Positions 1 to 12,549 of a stretch of DNA of 64,000 nt are shown here, one piece after another. Under the pieces are notes generated by a model, which saw only the letters and a program-made list of their open reading frames with translations, was not told the origin of the DNA and did not search any database. Within the stretch, counting starts at the first letter, position 1, and the number at the start of each line of letters is the position of its first letter. The position numbers and the translations under genes are program-made. Source of the stretch: Malus domestica (taxonomy: Eukaryota; Streptophyta; Magnoliopsida; Rosales; Rosaceae); contig NC_091665.1 in the NCBI RefSeq assembly GCF_042453785.1, positions 26,441,501 to 26,505,500 of the forward strand. The letters are read 5' to 3'.

Positions 1-1310
1 TACTTGTTGTATATCCTTTGATTATTAGTCTAATATATCACGATAACATGAAATGTCACGAATCTTCAATTAAAGATAAAAGCAAACTAAAAAATTTGAA
101 AATGAACTAGCAAACCTTGAGATAGAAAACACACACCTCCCAAATTGGCTTCGGTAAACTAGAGTTTAGCCTGATTATGAGAGATGGTGGATTTCCCTTA
201 TGAATAGGGCATTTATCCTTCAATTCACTATGTTTTGGATTCTTAATCTTCTGCATCCCCTTATATCCCCTTGGTATATAAAATGGGGCCACATGGGATG
301 AGGCTCCTTTACGCGTTTTACAGACAAAATTGCGAATATTTCAAGTTAATTAGCACAATTTCTTTGAAGAAAGTTGAGAAAGGGGCATATGGGATAGGGC
401 CTCCCTTCAAGTGCTTTACGCAAATTTTTGCAAAATTTTGAAGTCAGTTAATGGCCAATTTCTTTAGAGAATTTTCCGAACACTTTCTATTGAGTACTTT
501 TTTCTAATTTCTAGAAAAAATAAAAACAACTGAATTTCAAACTACAAAATTATGGAGGGCTAAGAATATAGTTCTTTACTATTGGAGATTGCCAAGTTTT
601 GAAATTGTCTTTTCGACCACAGGTAACAAATCAACCTATTGAGTTATTGATAGGTAACTATTAAAAGTCCAAGATCTATTTAGTTTGATTTTATCATAAT
701 AAGATATTACACAATCATTAGCACTACCAAACTCACTAGCATGCAATCTAATCTCAACAAGGACTAACCTACACAAACACTTCACTGTAGCATCTAGGCG
801 GCACACTTATTAGTGCATTAATAGTTTAGAATGTTAAGGTGGCATAAGTAAGATAAAACCAATTTGAAACCTATGAATTTTTTAATCAACAAGCGCGCAA
901 CCTACGAATAGAAGGATTCGGCTAAAGCATTGTAAACTGTCAATTTATTTGTTATAGTTGATTAACTAAACAATTTTATACTTAATTGATTTTTTTTTAA
1001 GAAACGATATTTTCAAAATGATTTATAGTATGAATGGTTTTAACTATAAACACGAAGTTTTATGAATTGAACACGAAGCATCCTCCTCAACCTCGACGAG
1101 CCAAGCATTATTCTTCTTTGACAAAAAAAGTCACTACAACGTATATCGTAAGTCAAATCATACACTATTAATTATGTCATAAAACCTCATGGTAATTATG
1201 TCATACACTTATGCACAACTAACAGCTTCATAAGCCATTGACTATAATTAAAACCCATTTTCTTCTTTTCTTTTTCTTTTTTCTGAAAAATAAAGCTTTA
1301 GATTTTGGAG
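1..1310. repeat. Duplicated R-gene flank fragments, no gene
   Basis: No credible gene. About 55-200 resembles 12,570-12,740 (shared stretches such as CCTTGAGATAGAAAA and TTGGCTTCG). About 640-910 resembles 13,160-13,330 and 17,440-17,600 (TCTCAACAAGGACTA, then a run around GTGCATTAATAGTTTAGAATGTTA). About 675-740 also resembles 16,325-16,385. These blocks look like old segmental duplicates of the DNA lying 3' of the TNL gene at 18,060-22,867. The short ORFs here have no recognisable content. Confidence 0.5.
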
Positions 1311-1324
1311 AGGTTTTTTATATT

Positions 1325-1488
1325 AAAAGCTAGGACGATTCATTTGTAAGTGAGAGGTCTTAAGTTCAATTTTTGCTAAAGGCAAATTTGAACCACATTA
1401 TTGCTAGCGCATTGTGAGGCTTAGCACACACCCCCTCATCTTAGTGTAGATAATCTCATTTGTTACCAAAAAAAAAAAAAAAAAAAAG
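1325..1488 (+). mobile_element. tRNA-derived SINE
   Basis: A short element ends in a long A-run and contains a degenerate pol III B box (GGTCTTAAGTTCAATTT). Its body is AATTTGAACCACATTATTGC, then CATTGTGAGGCTTAGC, and its 3' end is TTAGTGTAGATAATCTCATT before the poly-A. The same body and tail recur at 39,480-39,560, 55,425-55,556 and, inverted, at 59,966-60,132, so this is a dispersed SINE family. Confidence 0.7.
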
Positions 1489-1619
1489 TGGGGGGATGGT
1501 CGGGTGGGGTTTATTGAATGTGGGAAGGTGTTAAAGACAACATATGTTATTTGCGATGATGTTGTTCTAACCAAACAATTGTGTCGGAATATCTTTTTTT
1601 AACAAAATAGTCTACATTA

Positions 1620-2070
1620 GTTATTATCATGACCAAATTAGTTGATCAAATTGGCTAGAGAATAATATTGTATTTCGTTGGTTCTTTGATATGTCACATA
1701 CTATGGATTGCGGTATGATGTTGAAAACATAGTGATTTATATGATTGATCATGGAAATCTTGAATGTCATGTGGGTTCGTTATGTAGCCTGAATCTAGTA
1801 AGTCAAGTTTGTCAAGTTCTAATAATTGATTGAAGAATGTTATGCCTTTCTGTTAGAACGTACTGTAAGAAATGTCGAAGTGTAATGAATGGTGAACTAC
1901 AAATGGCTTGATCCCTTCTTAGGGTACGTAGGAAATCTAACGTAAAGGTTAGATGCAGCCATGAAATAAAAGAAAATGACTGCGTGGTTGAATCATTGTT
2001 TGTGTTTTGGTCTTGTCTCGGATGCGAGACATGATAAATAGACAGGAATGTGGTGACGTCACGTGTTGAT
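1620..2070 (-). mobile_element. Truncated copy of 3.3-kb TG...CA element
   Basis: This stretch aligns with 36,860-37,290, the inner end of the 34,012-37,323 element. Shared blocks include TTAGTTGATCAA, CAAGTTCTAATAATTGATT, GGCTTGATCCC and TGGTGACGTCACGTGT. The copy stops abruptly at 2,070, where the Gypsy 5' LTR begins, so the Gypsy probably inserted into it. Confidence 0.65.
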
Positions 2071-2716
2071 TGTGGAGCCTAAAATAATCCCAAAAATTCT
2101 AGAGGCGACATGTGGACTTTTGCTCAAGAAAGACAAGATTGCCATCAATAAATGGGCAAGCTCCTCAAATACTCCCACACGCAGCTCACACCCATAAAGG
2201 TCTCACTCGTTGAATACGACTGCCCACAGCCCATGCCCTTAGCAAGGAAAAGTCAAAGCATTAAAGATAAGGATCAATTACCCAAATCATATCTTTAATA
2301 CATTCCCCAATTAAAGATTGACTCCAATCAAGTAAGTAATCCCAATTTAAATCAATTAGGGATACTTACTCCATTATCTCAAGGTATTATTTCCTATTTA
2401 ATATCTTGAGAATATTTCCCCATAAACCTTGGCCAATAGGATGCCACCATGTGTAGGGTATAACCCTAACACTATGGCCAGTCTTCTCCCCCTATATATA
2501 CCCCATATTCTACCAAATTTCAGAAGCTTTTGCTACCCTAAAAAAGCCATAAACACTTTACTCTACTCAGAGAAACTAATTTGGGCATCGGAGATCCATT
2601 GGCCTAATCCCCCCCACCTCGTGGGCACGTGAGGCTTAGGTTCTTGATCAAAGGTGTTGGTTGTTTTGCAGGTGCATTTTCATCAAAGTTAAAGACGGCA
2701 GAAATTTGCGTCAACA
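2071..2716 (+). mobile_element. 5' LTR of a Gypsy-type retrotransposon
   Basis: The segment starts TGTGGAGCCTAAAATAATCC and ends GCGTCAACA, giving TG...CA ends. It is followed at once by TTGGTGCTTTCATTGAGAG, the sequence type expected for a primer-binding site at the LTR/leader junction. A TATA-like run lies at 2,492-2,500. A gag-like leader follows. No matching 3' LTR was seen in the window, so the element is truncated or rearranged at its 3' end. Confidence 0.65.
2492..2500 (+). promoter_or_regulatory. TATA-like box inside Gypsy LTR
   Basis: CTATATATA lies inside a C-rich stretch about 220 bp before the LTR end, a usual place for the U3 promoter of a plant LTR. This is positional inference only. 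Confidence 0.4.
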
Positions 2717-3469
2717 AATTGGTGCTTTCATTGAGAGTTGATTCAAATACTCGAATAAGCCTCATGCATTTAGTTTCTTGAATTTTCTGTTACGTTGAAT
2801 TTCTCACATGTCGTATAAATTAATTTTTTCTAGAAAATTTTCATGATCAATCCCTGGAGAAATGATACAATGGTAGGAAATTCACAAACCACAATGAACG
2901 AAACCATGTACGTACAAGGATTTAGACCGAAGAGTGGAGATGAGGACATAGCCCCGAGACAGCGATCCTCAAGACTCAAGGCGACGACGGGAGAAACCCC
3001 ACTGCAATAGAGCTACACCACTGCCACGGCCACCACCTTGCAATCCACGACAAAGACCACCACAGCAGCAGCAGCCCAAGCCGTGGCCCAGACACACGCT
3101 GTTAAGGCATCAACAGGCTATGAGTAAGAGGCCCACCCTACACCGGCTGCCATAGCAGGCCTAGGGCAGGAGGCCTATACTTAAGCCCAAACTACAGCAG
3201 TTGCTACTAGCTAGGCAGCCTAACGGGCCTAAACCCAGGCCACCCAGCCTGCAAGCCACGACGAGGCAGCCTAACAGCCAGGAAAACCCAATCATGTGCA
3301 GGCCCAATGCGCAATGCACGACCCTGCCATCCAGCCTGGCTCGCCCGCCCCACGACCCGCTCTGAATACTCGATCCACGGCCCAATCCAATCTGAGGCCA
3401 CTTCCGACAATCCAGATTCTGATCATCGATCTCGCGATTGGCCTACGTTTATTTTCACCCTACTTTTCT

Positions 3470-3650
3470 CAAGGTTTTAAAAGACGCTAGGCGCTAGTCG
3501 GGCGGCATGCTAGGGCCTAGCGCCTAGTGGGCTAAACGAGGCTTAGGCAGTCGCCTAGGCGTATTTAAGTAAATCTACTATATTTCGTGTATATAAGTGT
3601 CTATTTATACTGAAAATATATATAATTTCATTATAAACTACAAAGTAGAA

Positions 3651-3689
<39 letters not shown>

Positions 3690-3976
3690 GAAGTATTGGA
3701 ACATAATGAATACATGGGGAACAAACATATAGTGTGTGCTCATTTAAGTATACAATAAGTCCCTAATAATTTATTGTAAAAAATAAAATACAAAATGAAA
3801 GTTATCTATTTTTTGTCTAAGTGATTTGCAACCTAGGTGGGTGCCTAGGCGGATCTGGACGGCTAGGCGGGCGCCTCAGCATGTCTAGGCACCCTTTCTT
3901 AATTTTCAAATGCCTAGGCATTAATCGGGACGGTGGCCAGCCGCCTAGCGCCTAAGCAGGGATTTTTAGAACAATG
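3470..3976. mobile_element. hAT-type MITE with 8-bp target duplication
   Basis: The element is bounded by an exact 8-bp direct repeat, ACTTTTCT, at 3,462-3,469 and 3,977-3,984, the length made by hAT transposition. Its ends are imperfect inverted repeats: CAAGGTTTTAAAA on the left, and CATTGTTCTAAAA as the complement of the right end. Both arms are crowded with GCCTAGGCG-type palindromic motifs, and the centre holds an (AT)n run near 3,654-3,686. There is no coding capacity. It interrupts the Gypsy gag, which reads on the other side. Confidence 0.7.
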
Positions 3977-5200
3977 ACTTTTCTGCAGGAATGCCTGCTA
4001 TGGGCTCAAGCTTTGTACCTGCAGTCCACTATGCTTTTACCACATATGAAGACACCCATTATCCGAACTCTTCCAATCTAAATGGCGAGCACCACCTGCC
4101 CCAACAGGTCACTAATTTGACGAGCGCCCTTGCATAGCAGACCACGTTGGTGAACTAGCTCCTTGAGCGCATCGAGATGCAAAGCGCCCCAGACGAAGTG
4201 TCTCGAAGTAGGACAATGGAGAAAGAACATGACTCATTCCAACGACGTCCTGGCAAAGAGCTGCTCAGCCCGTCACGAACCGTGCTTTCGGGTAGTGTGC
4301 GCTCACGTTTGGGCTCTCGAGAAAATATATTCTCCAGCCTCGGTGCGCAGAGAAGTGTTTACTCCCGACTTGGCTCACAAGTCAGTGTGCATTCGAGGTT
4401 GGGTCCACACTCTGATGAGCACTTAGGACATTCTAGGCAAAGCGTCCACACAAGGCTAGGCCATAAGGATATCCTCCTGAGAGGCACCGGAGTAGGCAGC
4501 CACATGACGGACCAAAGAGAGCACGAAAGCAGTCCAACTCAAGTTCCTTTGGCAGCCCCCGCTAAGTGTGACTGTCACGCCCCGATCCCAACATACGTCC
4601 AGAATCGACACGTGACGTCACCAATACCCGTACATCTAACATACCCCGCCTTCGGGATATGTACCAAGTATAAATCAAGATTCAAATTTCATAGCATTTT
4701 TCATACAATTTATGGCTGCATCTAACCTCTTCGTTAGACTGCATACGTACCCTCAATAGGAATCAAGCCATTCGTAGTTCAACGTTCGTCAAACTTTAAT
4801 CTTTTCGTAAAATACTTATAGTGAAAAAACATAGGGTACCACACTACGCATCAACCATAAGCCATATACAATTATCATCTTGTCATGCACGCATGTATGC
4901 TATGCCCACACATATATTTTCCACTTCATCCTTCATATAAATCACTACATTTCACATGATTCTCCAATTCATAATATGCAACATCTCAAAGAACAATCAA
5001 CGGATCATCATGCTATTTTCTACCCAAAATAGTCAACGAGTCTAATTATAATGACAAAAATCATAACCAACATTATTCCACAATCACATCAATCAACAAC
5101 ACATCATATACCAAAATGCAGGGCTAGAGCGACACAGTTTGGCTGAAGCCTACATCTCTGAAGTTGATATCAATCCAAGAAACTAACAAGTCAATGATAC

Positions 5201-5360
5201 GATTCTGGACCATCACTCAACGGAATCGCAGAGTAAAAGGGATTCCGGACCATCACTCAACGGAATCCAAACAAGGATACGATTCTGGACCATCACTCAA
5301 CGGAATCGTATAGTAGAAGGGATTCCGGACCATCACTCAACGGAATCCAAACAGAACTTA
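5201..5360. repeat. 40-bp tandem repeat, four units
   Basis: Units begin at 5,201, 5,241, 5,281 and 5,321, each containing GGACCATCACTCAACGGAAT. Alternate units differ between GATTCTGG and GATTCCGG starts. Each unit is itself partly palindromic (GATTCC...GGAATC). The inverted copy of the element has the corresponding motif only once, near 36,550, so this array expanded in copy 1 alone. Confidence 0.85.
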
Positions 5361-6169
5361 GTTCTGAACCATTCAACAGAACTGAACGGAAGTCCAAGAA
5401 GCATAACTATGGCTCGAAGGAACAAGACAGGATTCAAGTTACTCAATTCACGAAGACTCAACAAAACGAACTAATATCGAGCAACAAATCCCCATCACAA
5501 TGGGTTATCGGTCCATTACTAGATCTCACATCTCCCAAGCAATTCAATAGGCATTTCAATCACATGACACAACCATTTCCAATATACAAGTCAAATCACA
5601 TTTCACTACATCATACTAATCACTATGCTTCCAACATTATATCTCTATCCATAGCTTGTAACATATCAGGGAATCACGAAGCACAATATTAATATTTAAT
5701 TACGTTAATCAATCAGTGAGATAGCACATCATTTCACGAGTTTAATTAAAGAACTCTACATAATTCCCTACTTGAGTTATGAATAATAACATGATAATTC
5801 TAATTTGTATGCACAAGATCCATTGTGCGTAATTCTCATTCACTTGAATCTAGGATTCTAAGATAACCTTATGGAAATGAGCAAAAGCAAGGATTCCAGA
5901 CTACTCAACGGAACCAAATTACAAGTATGAGATAATCTATAAAAAGAAAGACCATTGATCATAGTTTATAACCTCAAATATAAGTTCGTAAATATGAAAA
6001 CATAATCAAGTCTCTAACAACTCCGAATGAGTCACCCAGACATCCAACAACTTATCCCATTCAAACCATCAAGATTCTCAAAAACCATCATTCATATGTA
6101 AATTAAAACTAGGGCTAGAGGGACGCAGTTCAACTGAAGCCCACATAAGTAACCAAACAGGAAGTGCCC

Positions 6170-6560
6170 CCCTCCCAAAGCAGATTAACCAAGCAGAGCC
6201 ACCTTTAAGAAAGTAACCAAGTAGGCAGTAACCCCCCAATGCGGATTAACCAAGCAGAGTCACCCTTACAACTATTAGGAAATGATCACCCAATGCGGAT
6301 TAATCAAGCATGATCACTCCTAAGCATACATGGCCATAAGGATTACCTAATGCGGGCTAACCAAGCGCGATCCATATATAGTATGGTCCCCTAATGCGGG
6401 TTAACCAAGCAGGACCACTAATGACCCCCCAATGCGGATTAACCAAGAAGGGGTCAAAATAATCAGGTAGGTAGTGATCACCCAACGTGGATATACCAAG
6501 CATGATCACTCCTAGGATGCGTATGGTCCCCTAATGCGGATATACCAAGCAGGGCCATCA
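6170..6560. repeat. Degenerate minisatellite (GCGGATTAACCAAGC)
   Basis: About nine repeats of a core like AATGCGGATTAACCAAGCA, each followed by a short variable GATCACTC or GGTCCCC spacer. The complementary motif GCTTGGTTAATCCGCGTT is repeated at 35,755-36,170 in the inverted copy, so this array is an old part of the element. Confidence 0.8.
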
Positions 6561-8459
6561 ATGTACAACTACTACATGGTGTAGTAAACTCAACACCTCA
6601 ACTTATCCACATCTCAACCCCTATGAGTTACAACGTAGTCACCTACACCATCACTCCTCGAGGTCACCACTAATATGTCACCCAAGCATATAAGTGCTAC
6701 AACATACCTCTAATAGGATTCTAGGATCACATTGTCATAACAATAATCATACTCATCATTCACATTACTAAAAAGATAATTAAACTCACATATATCACAA
6801 CCATCATCAGTACACAAGCCAAATCATGCTAATAAACATATGTCTACGGCTAAATATATAAAATCACATTTCAATAGAAATCACATTTATAACACCAAGC
6901 CATATTCACAAATGATATAAATATAAGAATTTAAAGTATCGTCAACTGTTAGAATATCTAAGTGGTGGACCTATCTAAATATACTCAACCAACAGCATTT
7001 CATAAATCGAATGCCACACATCGGAAAATTTGACTTTTTCCAAAAATTCTCATATTTTACAAGAATGAAGATCTCAACAAGGGAAACATTATTCACAACT
7101 AGGCCAACAACGAATTCTAACCGGAAACCATCCAAATTCATCGGGGAAAACCGGGTTTCTAGGGTTTTAAACACCCAACTCTAAAACGAATACGAAAGCA
7201 CAAACCAAGCATACCAACTTGGATATTATGAAGAGTAGATGAAGTTTCATACCTCACTCGAAGGAAATGGTTGCCGGAATCACCGGAAAAATGACACAAT
7301 CGCCGGAAAACCCACGGGACTTTGCTGCCTCGAACTGGAAAAGTGGATCAGAAAATGGGAAATCTAACACCACAGGGTTGTAGGGCTCGTCAAGAGATTT
7401 CCATGGACACCAAGATCACCCAAAACGGAGCTCGGATGAAGAAGATATGAGCAGGTCAAGTTTATGGGTCAAAATGGTCGAAATTGCCCAAAAACGGGTC
7501 GAAATCAGACCCTCCTTCCCCTTTTTTTTTTTTTTTTTCTGTCCATTCCCTTTTATTTTCCATTTGTCCCTGGTCCCTCTCCCACTATGTGGGAGTTTTA
7601 AAATAAATTAAAATATATAGTTTAGTAACACAACTTCAAATATCTGTAACTATACCGTTAAAACTCGAACTCGCAAGTGGCTTTCGCCTATACGTTCGTG
7701 ATCTCGAAATCTATTCAACGATATAAATTGTGACCTCGAAAGGTCTACGGATTTTAAATAATTAATCTCCAAACTTCAAACTTCGTAACTAATTTAATTA
7801 AAATCTTAATTCAAACAAATTAAAATAAATTCTTGAAAAATAATATAAAATCTCAATCATACAAATACGTAGATTATAACAGTGAAATCCAGGAACGGGA
7901 TTTCACAGTGACGGTGAGCAACACATAATGAACCACATGCACCGCAATCGCGGCACAGGCGAGCAGGATATGCCAAAAAGCAACATGGACTCGCAGATCA
8001 ACACCGAGGGCAACTAGAGGCTCTGCTGCCCCACTAGGAGCAAATCCAAGAGGAAGTACAAAGGCTCGTAGTAGAACAACTGCGTGGATTCCAGCGCATT
8101 GAGACCACCGACGATTCCCTTCAAAGAGACATGGCAAACATGAGCAGGTCACCGTTTACAAACGAGATCGGCAGATGGAGCCACCGCGGAAGTTTAGCTC
8201 GCCACATTTCACCCTTTTCAAGGGAGATGAAGATCCAGACAGGCACTTGAAGCATTACTGCAACACGATGATTCTTTACAACAAGAATGACATTTTCATG
8301 TGCAAGGTTTTTGCCACAACATTACAAGGTGAAGCACAAGACTGGTTCCTTGCCTTACCACCGCACTTAGTTCGAAACTTCAACGAACTTTCTTTGGTTT
8401 TCACCAAGGAAAGATCATTATAGGATATCAAACAAGTGAGTGATAGGTTGCTACTGGTA

Positions 8460-9512
8460 GGGGAATGCCTCGTACGTTGTGTCGTAGTCCTCGTTTCTAA
8501 GACCTAAATGGGGGCGCAAAACAAAGATGAGTGGACCAAGTTCATATATACAATAATAATAAAACAGTTATCAAGATACTAACCCCCACAGTTTATATAA
8601 AAAAAACTACTAGCATAATAAGTGATAGTTTTACTGAAAATCCTAGCATGCCAAAAATATCTCAAAAGACATCGTGGAACACAAAATATCAAACGTCTCA
8701 CAGATTGTCTCGTAACGCGATGTACTGCTAGTAAGATCACTGAATAAAAATATAACTCCCAGCCATATGCCAGCACCGTGGTCTCTGCGCCCGTAGCCAG
8801 AGATTACCAACTCCCAGCCCAATGCCTGCTCCGTGTACCTCAGCTCGTAGCTAGGGATGATTTCTCCCGGCCTAACTGCCAACACCAGATCCTCGCCCCA
8901 GGCGACATAGTGTCCACTAGGTACACACAAATAGTTACACCTCTCATAAATAACCACCTTATAGTATAAAGTCATCCATCGTCTATACTATAAAGAGGGG
9001 TTTCTAAAACATGTTCTAGCATCCTATCGTCATCCATCAGATAGTCTACCAGTTCATCGTTTTTATAGAAAATACAATATATTAAAATATAGCTCAATAT
9101 AGGCCAATAATTTATTCCTTACAAAATAACGAGACGATAATCAACATTTTTCATAAACATGCTTAACATAAAAATCAATTCATAAACTCGTAAGGCATGC
9201 ATTTCATTTATGCAAATACTATAAAATTATGCAAATTTTAGAAAGGGGTCCACTCACAGATACTCCATAGCAGTAGAATTATGCGGAAAAAGTTTAACGA
9301 AATCCCCACTAGCAACTTCACCTAAGCACAAAAATATACAATTTATCAAACTACCCAACTATAGAATTTCAAGAAATGGAAATGGGTCTTGGGTTTGGAT
9401 CCGGATTAGGGTTTAGGTTTAGGTTAAATAGGGTTAGGACTTATTAGGTTTTGGGTTTGGATAGGTTTAGGAACAAAGGGGGGGTGGTTTGGGCTTGAGC
9501 CCAAACCCACAC

Positions 9513-9592
<80 letters not shown>

Positions 9593-10345
9593 TGCACATC
9601 ACACATGCACATACCTGCACACACACATGCACACACAGCACAACACACACACATGCACGGCATAACACACACACACACACTCGTTCACACGCACTCACCA
9701 CACACGCACACACCCACATAGACACACACACACTGTACACGCACACACACATACACAACAACACACACACACACATACACGGGTACACCTACACACACAC
9801 ACACAGCGCAGCCCACCCTACACATACACTATACTGCACACACACACCTGGCACTGATCAACCAAACAACAAGGTAATTAATTACTTAGGTTCGAATTCG
9901 AAATGATCCATGCTCCCACAGCAACAAACTCGCCAGAGTTCGTCTTCGGGGAAAGTATGCATGCACATGCAGCGGATAACAGGGCTGAGATTGAAGGTGA
10001 GAGCTCAAAGTTCTCGGGTCTTCAATGGCAGAGCGCTCGGAGTTGATCTGATGTTGCATGCAAAGCTACAGTCGTGTTCCCTATGTCCCAAAGGTTCGAA
10101 GTATCAAGATTTGGGGTTAAATTTGTGAAGGAATGAACGCTGGTGGTGGCCGGTTTCCTTCTCGGCATCGGAGAGATAAAAGAAAGTGTTTAGAGAGAGA
10201 GTACGAGGAAATGGAAGAAAGAGAGGAATGAGAAGGAAGAGATAAGAAACTCGGGGGACAAAAAATTCAGGGGTGGGCCCTTTGGGCTCACCAATTAAAA
10301 ACTAAAAACCATTTTTTTAAAAATAGAAAGTGGGTGGGGTTGTAA
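8460..10345 (+). mobile_element. LTR-family B fragment inside gag
   Basis: Its left part (GGAATGCCTCG, then GGGGGCGCAAAACAAA and GAGTGG) matches 26,570-26,640 of the element at 26,301-28,473. It ends GGGGTTGTAACA, after which gag-like sequence resumes. It contains the large CA microsatellite and no coding domain. Boundaries are approximate and no target duplication was identified. Confidence 0.5.
9511..9862. repeat. (CA)n microsatellite
   Basis: About 80 bp of uninterrupted CA dinucleotides (9,511-9,590) are followed by about 270 bp of imperfect CA-rich repeats. The long Cys/Val or Thr/His frames across it are artefacts of the dinucleotide repeat. Confidence 0.95.
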
Positions 10346-11035
10346 CATTGGCCGAGAAGCACACGCTATAGGACGAGGCCAAACAATCATGCAGGAACAA
10401 GTAAAAAAATAGGCGCATGGACTGTTCCCTAAACAGAGATAACTCAGCGCCTGAAACGTTCACCAAGTTCATAGTTCCGATTGGCTAGATTCTCCGTAAG
10501 CTCAAGAATGAACCATGGTTCGAACTGCCACCACCCATGAAGGGTGATCTTACCAAACTGGATCAGACAAATTATTGCGCATTCCGCTAAGGGCTAGATT
10601 GCATTACCAATGACTGCCTGAAATGGAAGCAGTACCTCGAGAAGCTGACGAAGGAAGACTGGTGTGACAATACATCGACAAGCCAGTTGCACAGCTTACA
10701 CAAGTAGCGAAAACCAACATTGAACCCCTATTGAAGATGACTCGGATTAATGGCATCTTTGCCAGGTCAGAGCACTCTTGGTCCACATTTAGCAATGTGA
10801 AGGAATGCCTGGGGAAATCTCTCATCACCTCCTGAACTTCGTCCAGGCCTATCCAAATAAGTTCGAGACCTTAAGCAGTCCGACAAACAAGACCTCGCAG
10901 GCCAAGGATTATCCTAGTTGTTATGCAGTTTCTACTTTCCAGCATAGTTGATACATTTATTTATTCTCAATAAAGATCCAATAAGTCATTCACAAACCTG
11001 GCTCAACTGCTGCCTACAACAACTGCTCAAAACCT

Positions 11036-11325
11036 CATCTGGGTATGCTCTCCAGTGCGAGAGCGTAAACTAATCCCTCGACAGCCATCTGGGTATGCTC
11101 TCAAGCACGAGAGAGTAAACTAATTCCCTGACATCCATATAGGTATGATCTCCAGAGCGAGAGGGTAAACTAATGCCCCGACACCCATCTGGGTATGCTC
11201 TCCAACGCGAGAGGGTAAACTAATTCCTCGACACCCCATATGGGTATGCTTTCCAGTGCGATAGGGTAATCTTATTCCCCGACACCTATTTGGGTTAGCT
11301 CTCTAACGCGAGAAGGTAAAATGCT
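11036..11325. repeat. 50-bp minisatellite, about six units
   Basis: Consensus unit: CATCTGGGTATGCTCTCCA, then a GCGAGAGGGTAAACTAAT core and a CCCCGACAC end. GGGTATGCTC-type motifs start at 11,041, 11,091, 11,141, 11,191, 11,242 and 11,292, so the period is 50-51 bp. It lies after the last gag-like piece of the Gypsy element, in the position of an untranslated internal region. Confidence 0.9.
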
Positions 11326-12540
11326 TCGGAATATCCAGAAGTGGATGGATTGTTCGACTGCTCAATCCCCCTGAATGCATTGACTACCTTCGCCAGACGA
11401 CTCCCAGAATTGACCACAATAGACTTTTTCCTAAAAAAACTTAGCCGACTGAAGGATTCAATTATGCGAGAGCCCAGGTCTCTAACCGGAAGAGACGTAA
11501 AATGCAGGATCCCTGCCCATGAAAGAATTCGTGTGACTAGATGGTCCGTCCTTGGCTTGCAACTCTTCATGACCGTAACTCGGCTCTAAAGTGTTGCAAT
11601 ACTAGTTAAACGACCAGTGGAGTCAAGTTACAATCGTTGCCCAAGATATCTGTATCGAGCTGCGTACAGCTTAGAAGATCAAGGGACCGTCAACTCAGAA
11701 GGATATGGCCTCTGAGGCGCGATTTCGCCTACACCTTTAGCCTAAAACGCCTTCAAGAGCCAGGCACGACGCCTAAGTGGTCACGCGGGCCGTTTGCTTT
11801 TATAAGTAAGATGCCCTGCCGACGACCCAACGGCTGGCAGCCCAAGGCAATCTGTAAGCCGAGACTTACACTTGCTATGACTATGTGCACCCATCTGTCA
11901 TTGCCATGTCAGCAAGAACAATTTAAGTTTTACCGAGGGACCTCTAGATTAAACTAGATCTAAAGGTTGAGAAGAAGTGCAAAAATATTTATCAAAATCT
12001 TTGTCCTTCGATCCTATCTCATATATATAATTTTGGTTAGAACTGTAAACTGCCATAACTAAACCGCCGTGAACAAATTATAAGATTAGTAATAAATTTA
12101 AGCAAAACTGGACTGAACTGGATGGTGCCTACCGCTATATCTAAGCATTAAACTAAGCAAAGATGGAGAGGGGTAGATACAAAGTAGCAAGCAAGGGATG
12201 AGAAAGTAGTTGCCCGCAGAGACTAAATCAATTATACTAGTTGACTTGGTTACAAAAGTTTTATTCAAGGAAAATCATCGAAAGATATAAAATAAAAAAG
12301 AGAACCCAATTTACCCTACCCAAGCACCTTACTTTCCGTGAACAAAAATTCAATGCGTTCACACATATGAGGAAAATCATATTTAAGTCTTTACCCACAA
12401 AGTTCTTTTCTCCTTCCACTGGTTTCAACTTTGATCAGCAGACCATCTGATGAAGATCTTGACAATGACATCTTGACAATGACAGCTAATCTACATCCGG
12501 TGGGTCATCGTAGCACCTGAGTCACGCACTTGTTAGTTTG
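11326..12540. other. Intergenic, no gene recognised
   Basis: Short ORFs only, with no domain recognised. 11,330-11,960 may still belong to the decayed Gypsy element. 12,300-12,410 shares CAAGCACCTT, CGTGAACAAAAATTC and GCGTTCACACATA with 12,955-13,010 and 17,217-17,270, so it is another fragment of the duplicated R-gene flank. Confidence 0.5.
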
Positions 12541-12549
12541 TTATTAAGC

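Larger units (their letters stand above)
4573..7907 (+). mobile_element. 3.3-kb TG...CA element (solo LTR-like), copy 1
   Basis: It starts TGTCACGCCCCGATCCC and ends GGGATTTCACA. A perfect 5-bp direct repeat GTGAC lies immediately outside both ends (4,568-4,572 and 7,908-7,912). TG...CA termini with a 5-bp duplication are the signature of LTR-retrotransposon integration. Its two ends are not alike, so it is either an unusually long solo LTR or a non-coding derivative. No gag or pol is seen. Two internal tandem-repeat blocks lie at 5,201-5,360 and 6,170-6,560. A related copy in inverse orientation is at 34,012-37,323. Confidence 0.75.
2870..10950 (+). pseudogene. Interrupted, decayed Gypsy gag
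   Basis: Gag-like coding pieces lie at about 2,870-3,469, 3,977-4,567, 7,913-8,460 and 10,346-10,850. The second piece (182-codon ORF) carries arginine/serine-rich repeats of the type SRLGS, seen in plant Gypsy gags. The third has the retrotransposon gag core: FKGDEDPDRHLKHY, then LQGEAQDWF and NFNELSLVF. The fourth reads in patches as WFELPPPMKGD, KLDQTNYCAF and INGIF, the C-terminal gag region. Stops and three insertions break it: a MITE at 3,470, a 3.3-kb element at 4,573 and an LTR fragment near 8,460. No reverse transcriptase or integrase was found downstream, so the element is dead and possibly belongs to a non-autonomous lineage. Confidence 0.75.

Noticed and set aside
3161..3490. Overlapping minus-strand ORFs in the gag leader
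   Set aside because: GC-rich shadow frames of a gag-like plus-strand sequence with Ala/Pro/Gln bias.
5201..6560. CRISPR-like repeat array
   Set aside because: Repeats are in a plant transposable element, with spacers that are themselves variants of the repeat and no cas genes.
9424..9906. Long Cys/Val and His/Thr ORFs on both strands
   Set aside because: They are translations of the CA dinucleotide repeat.
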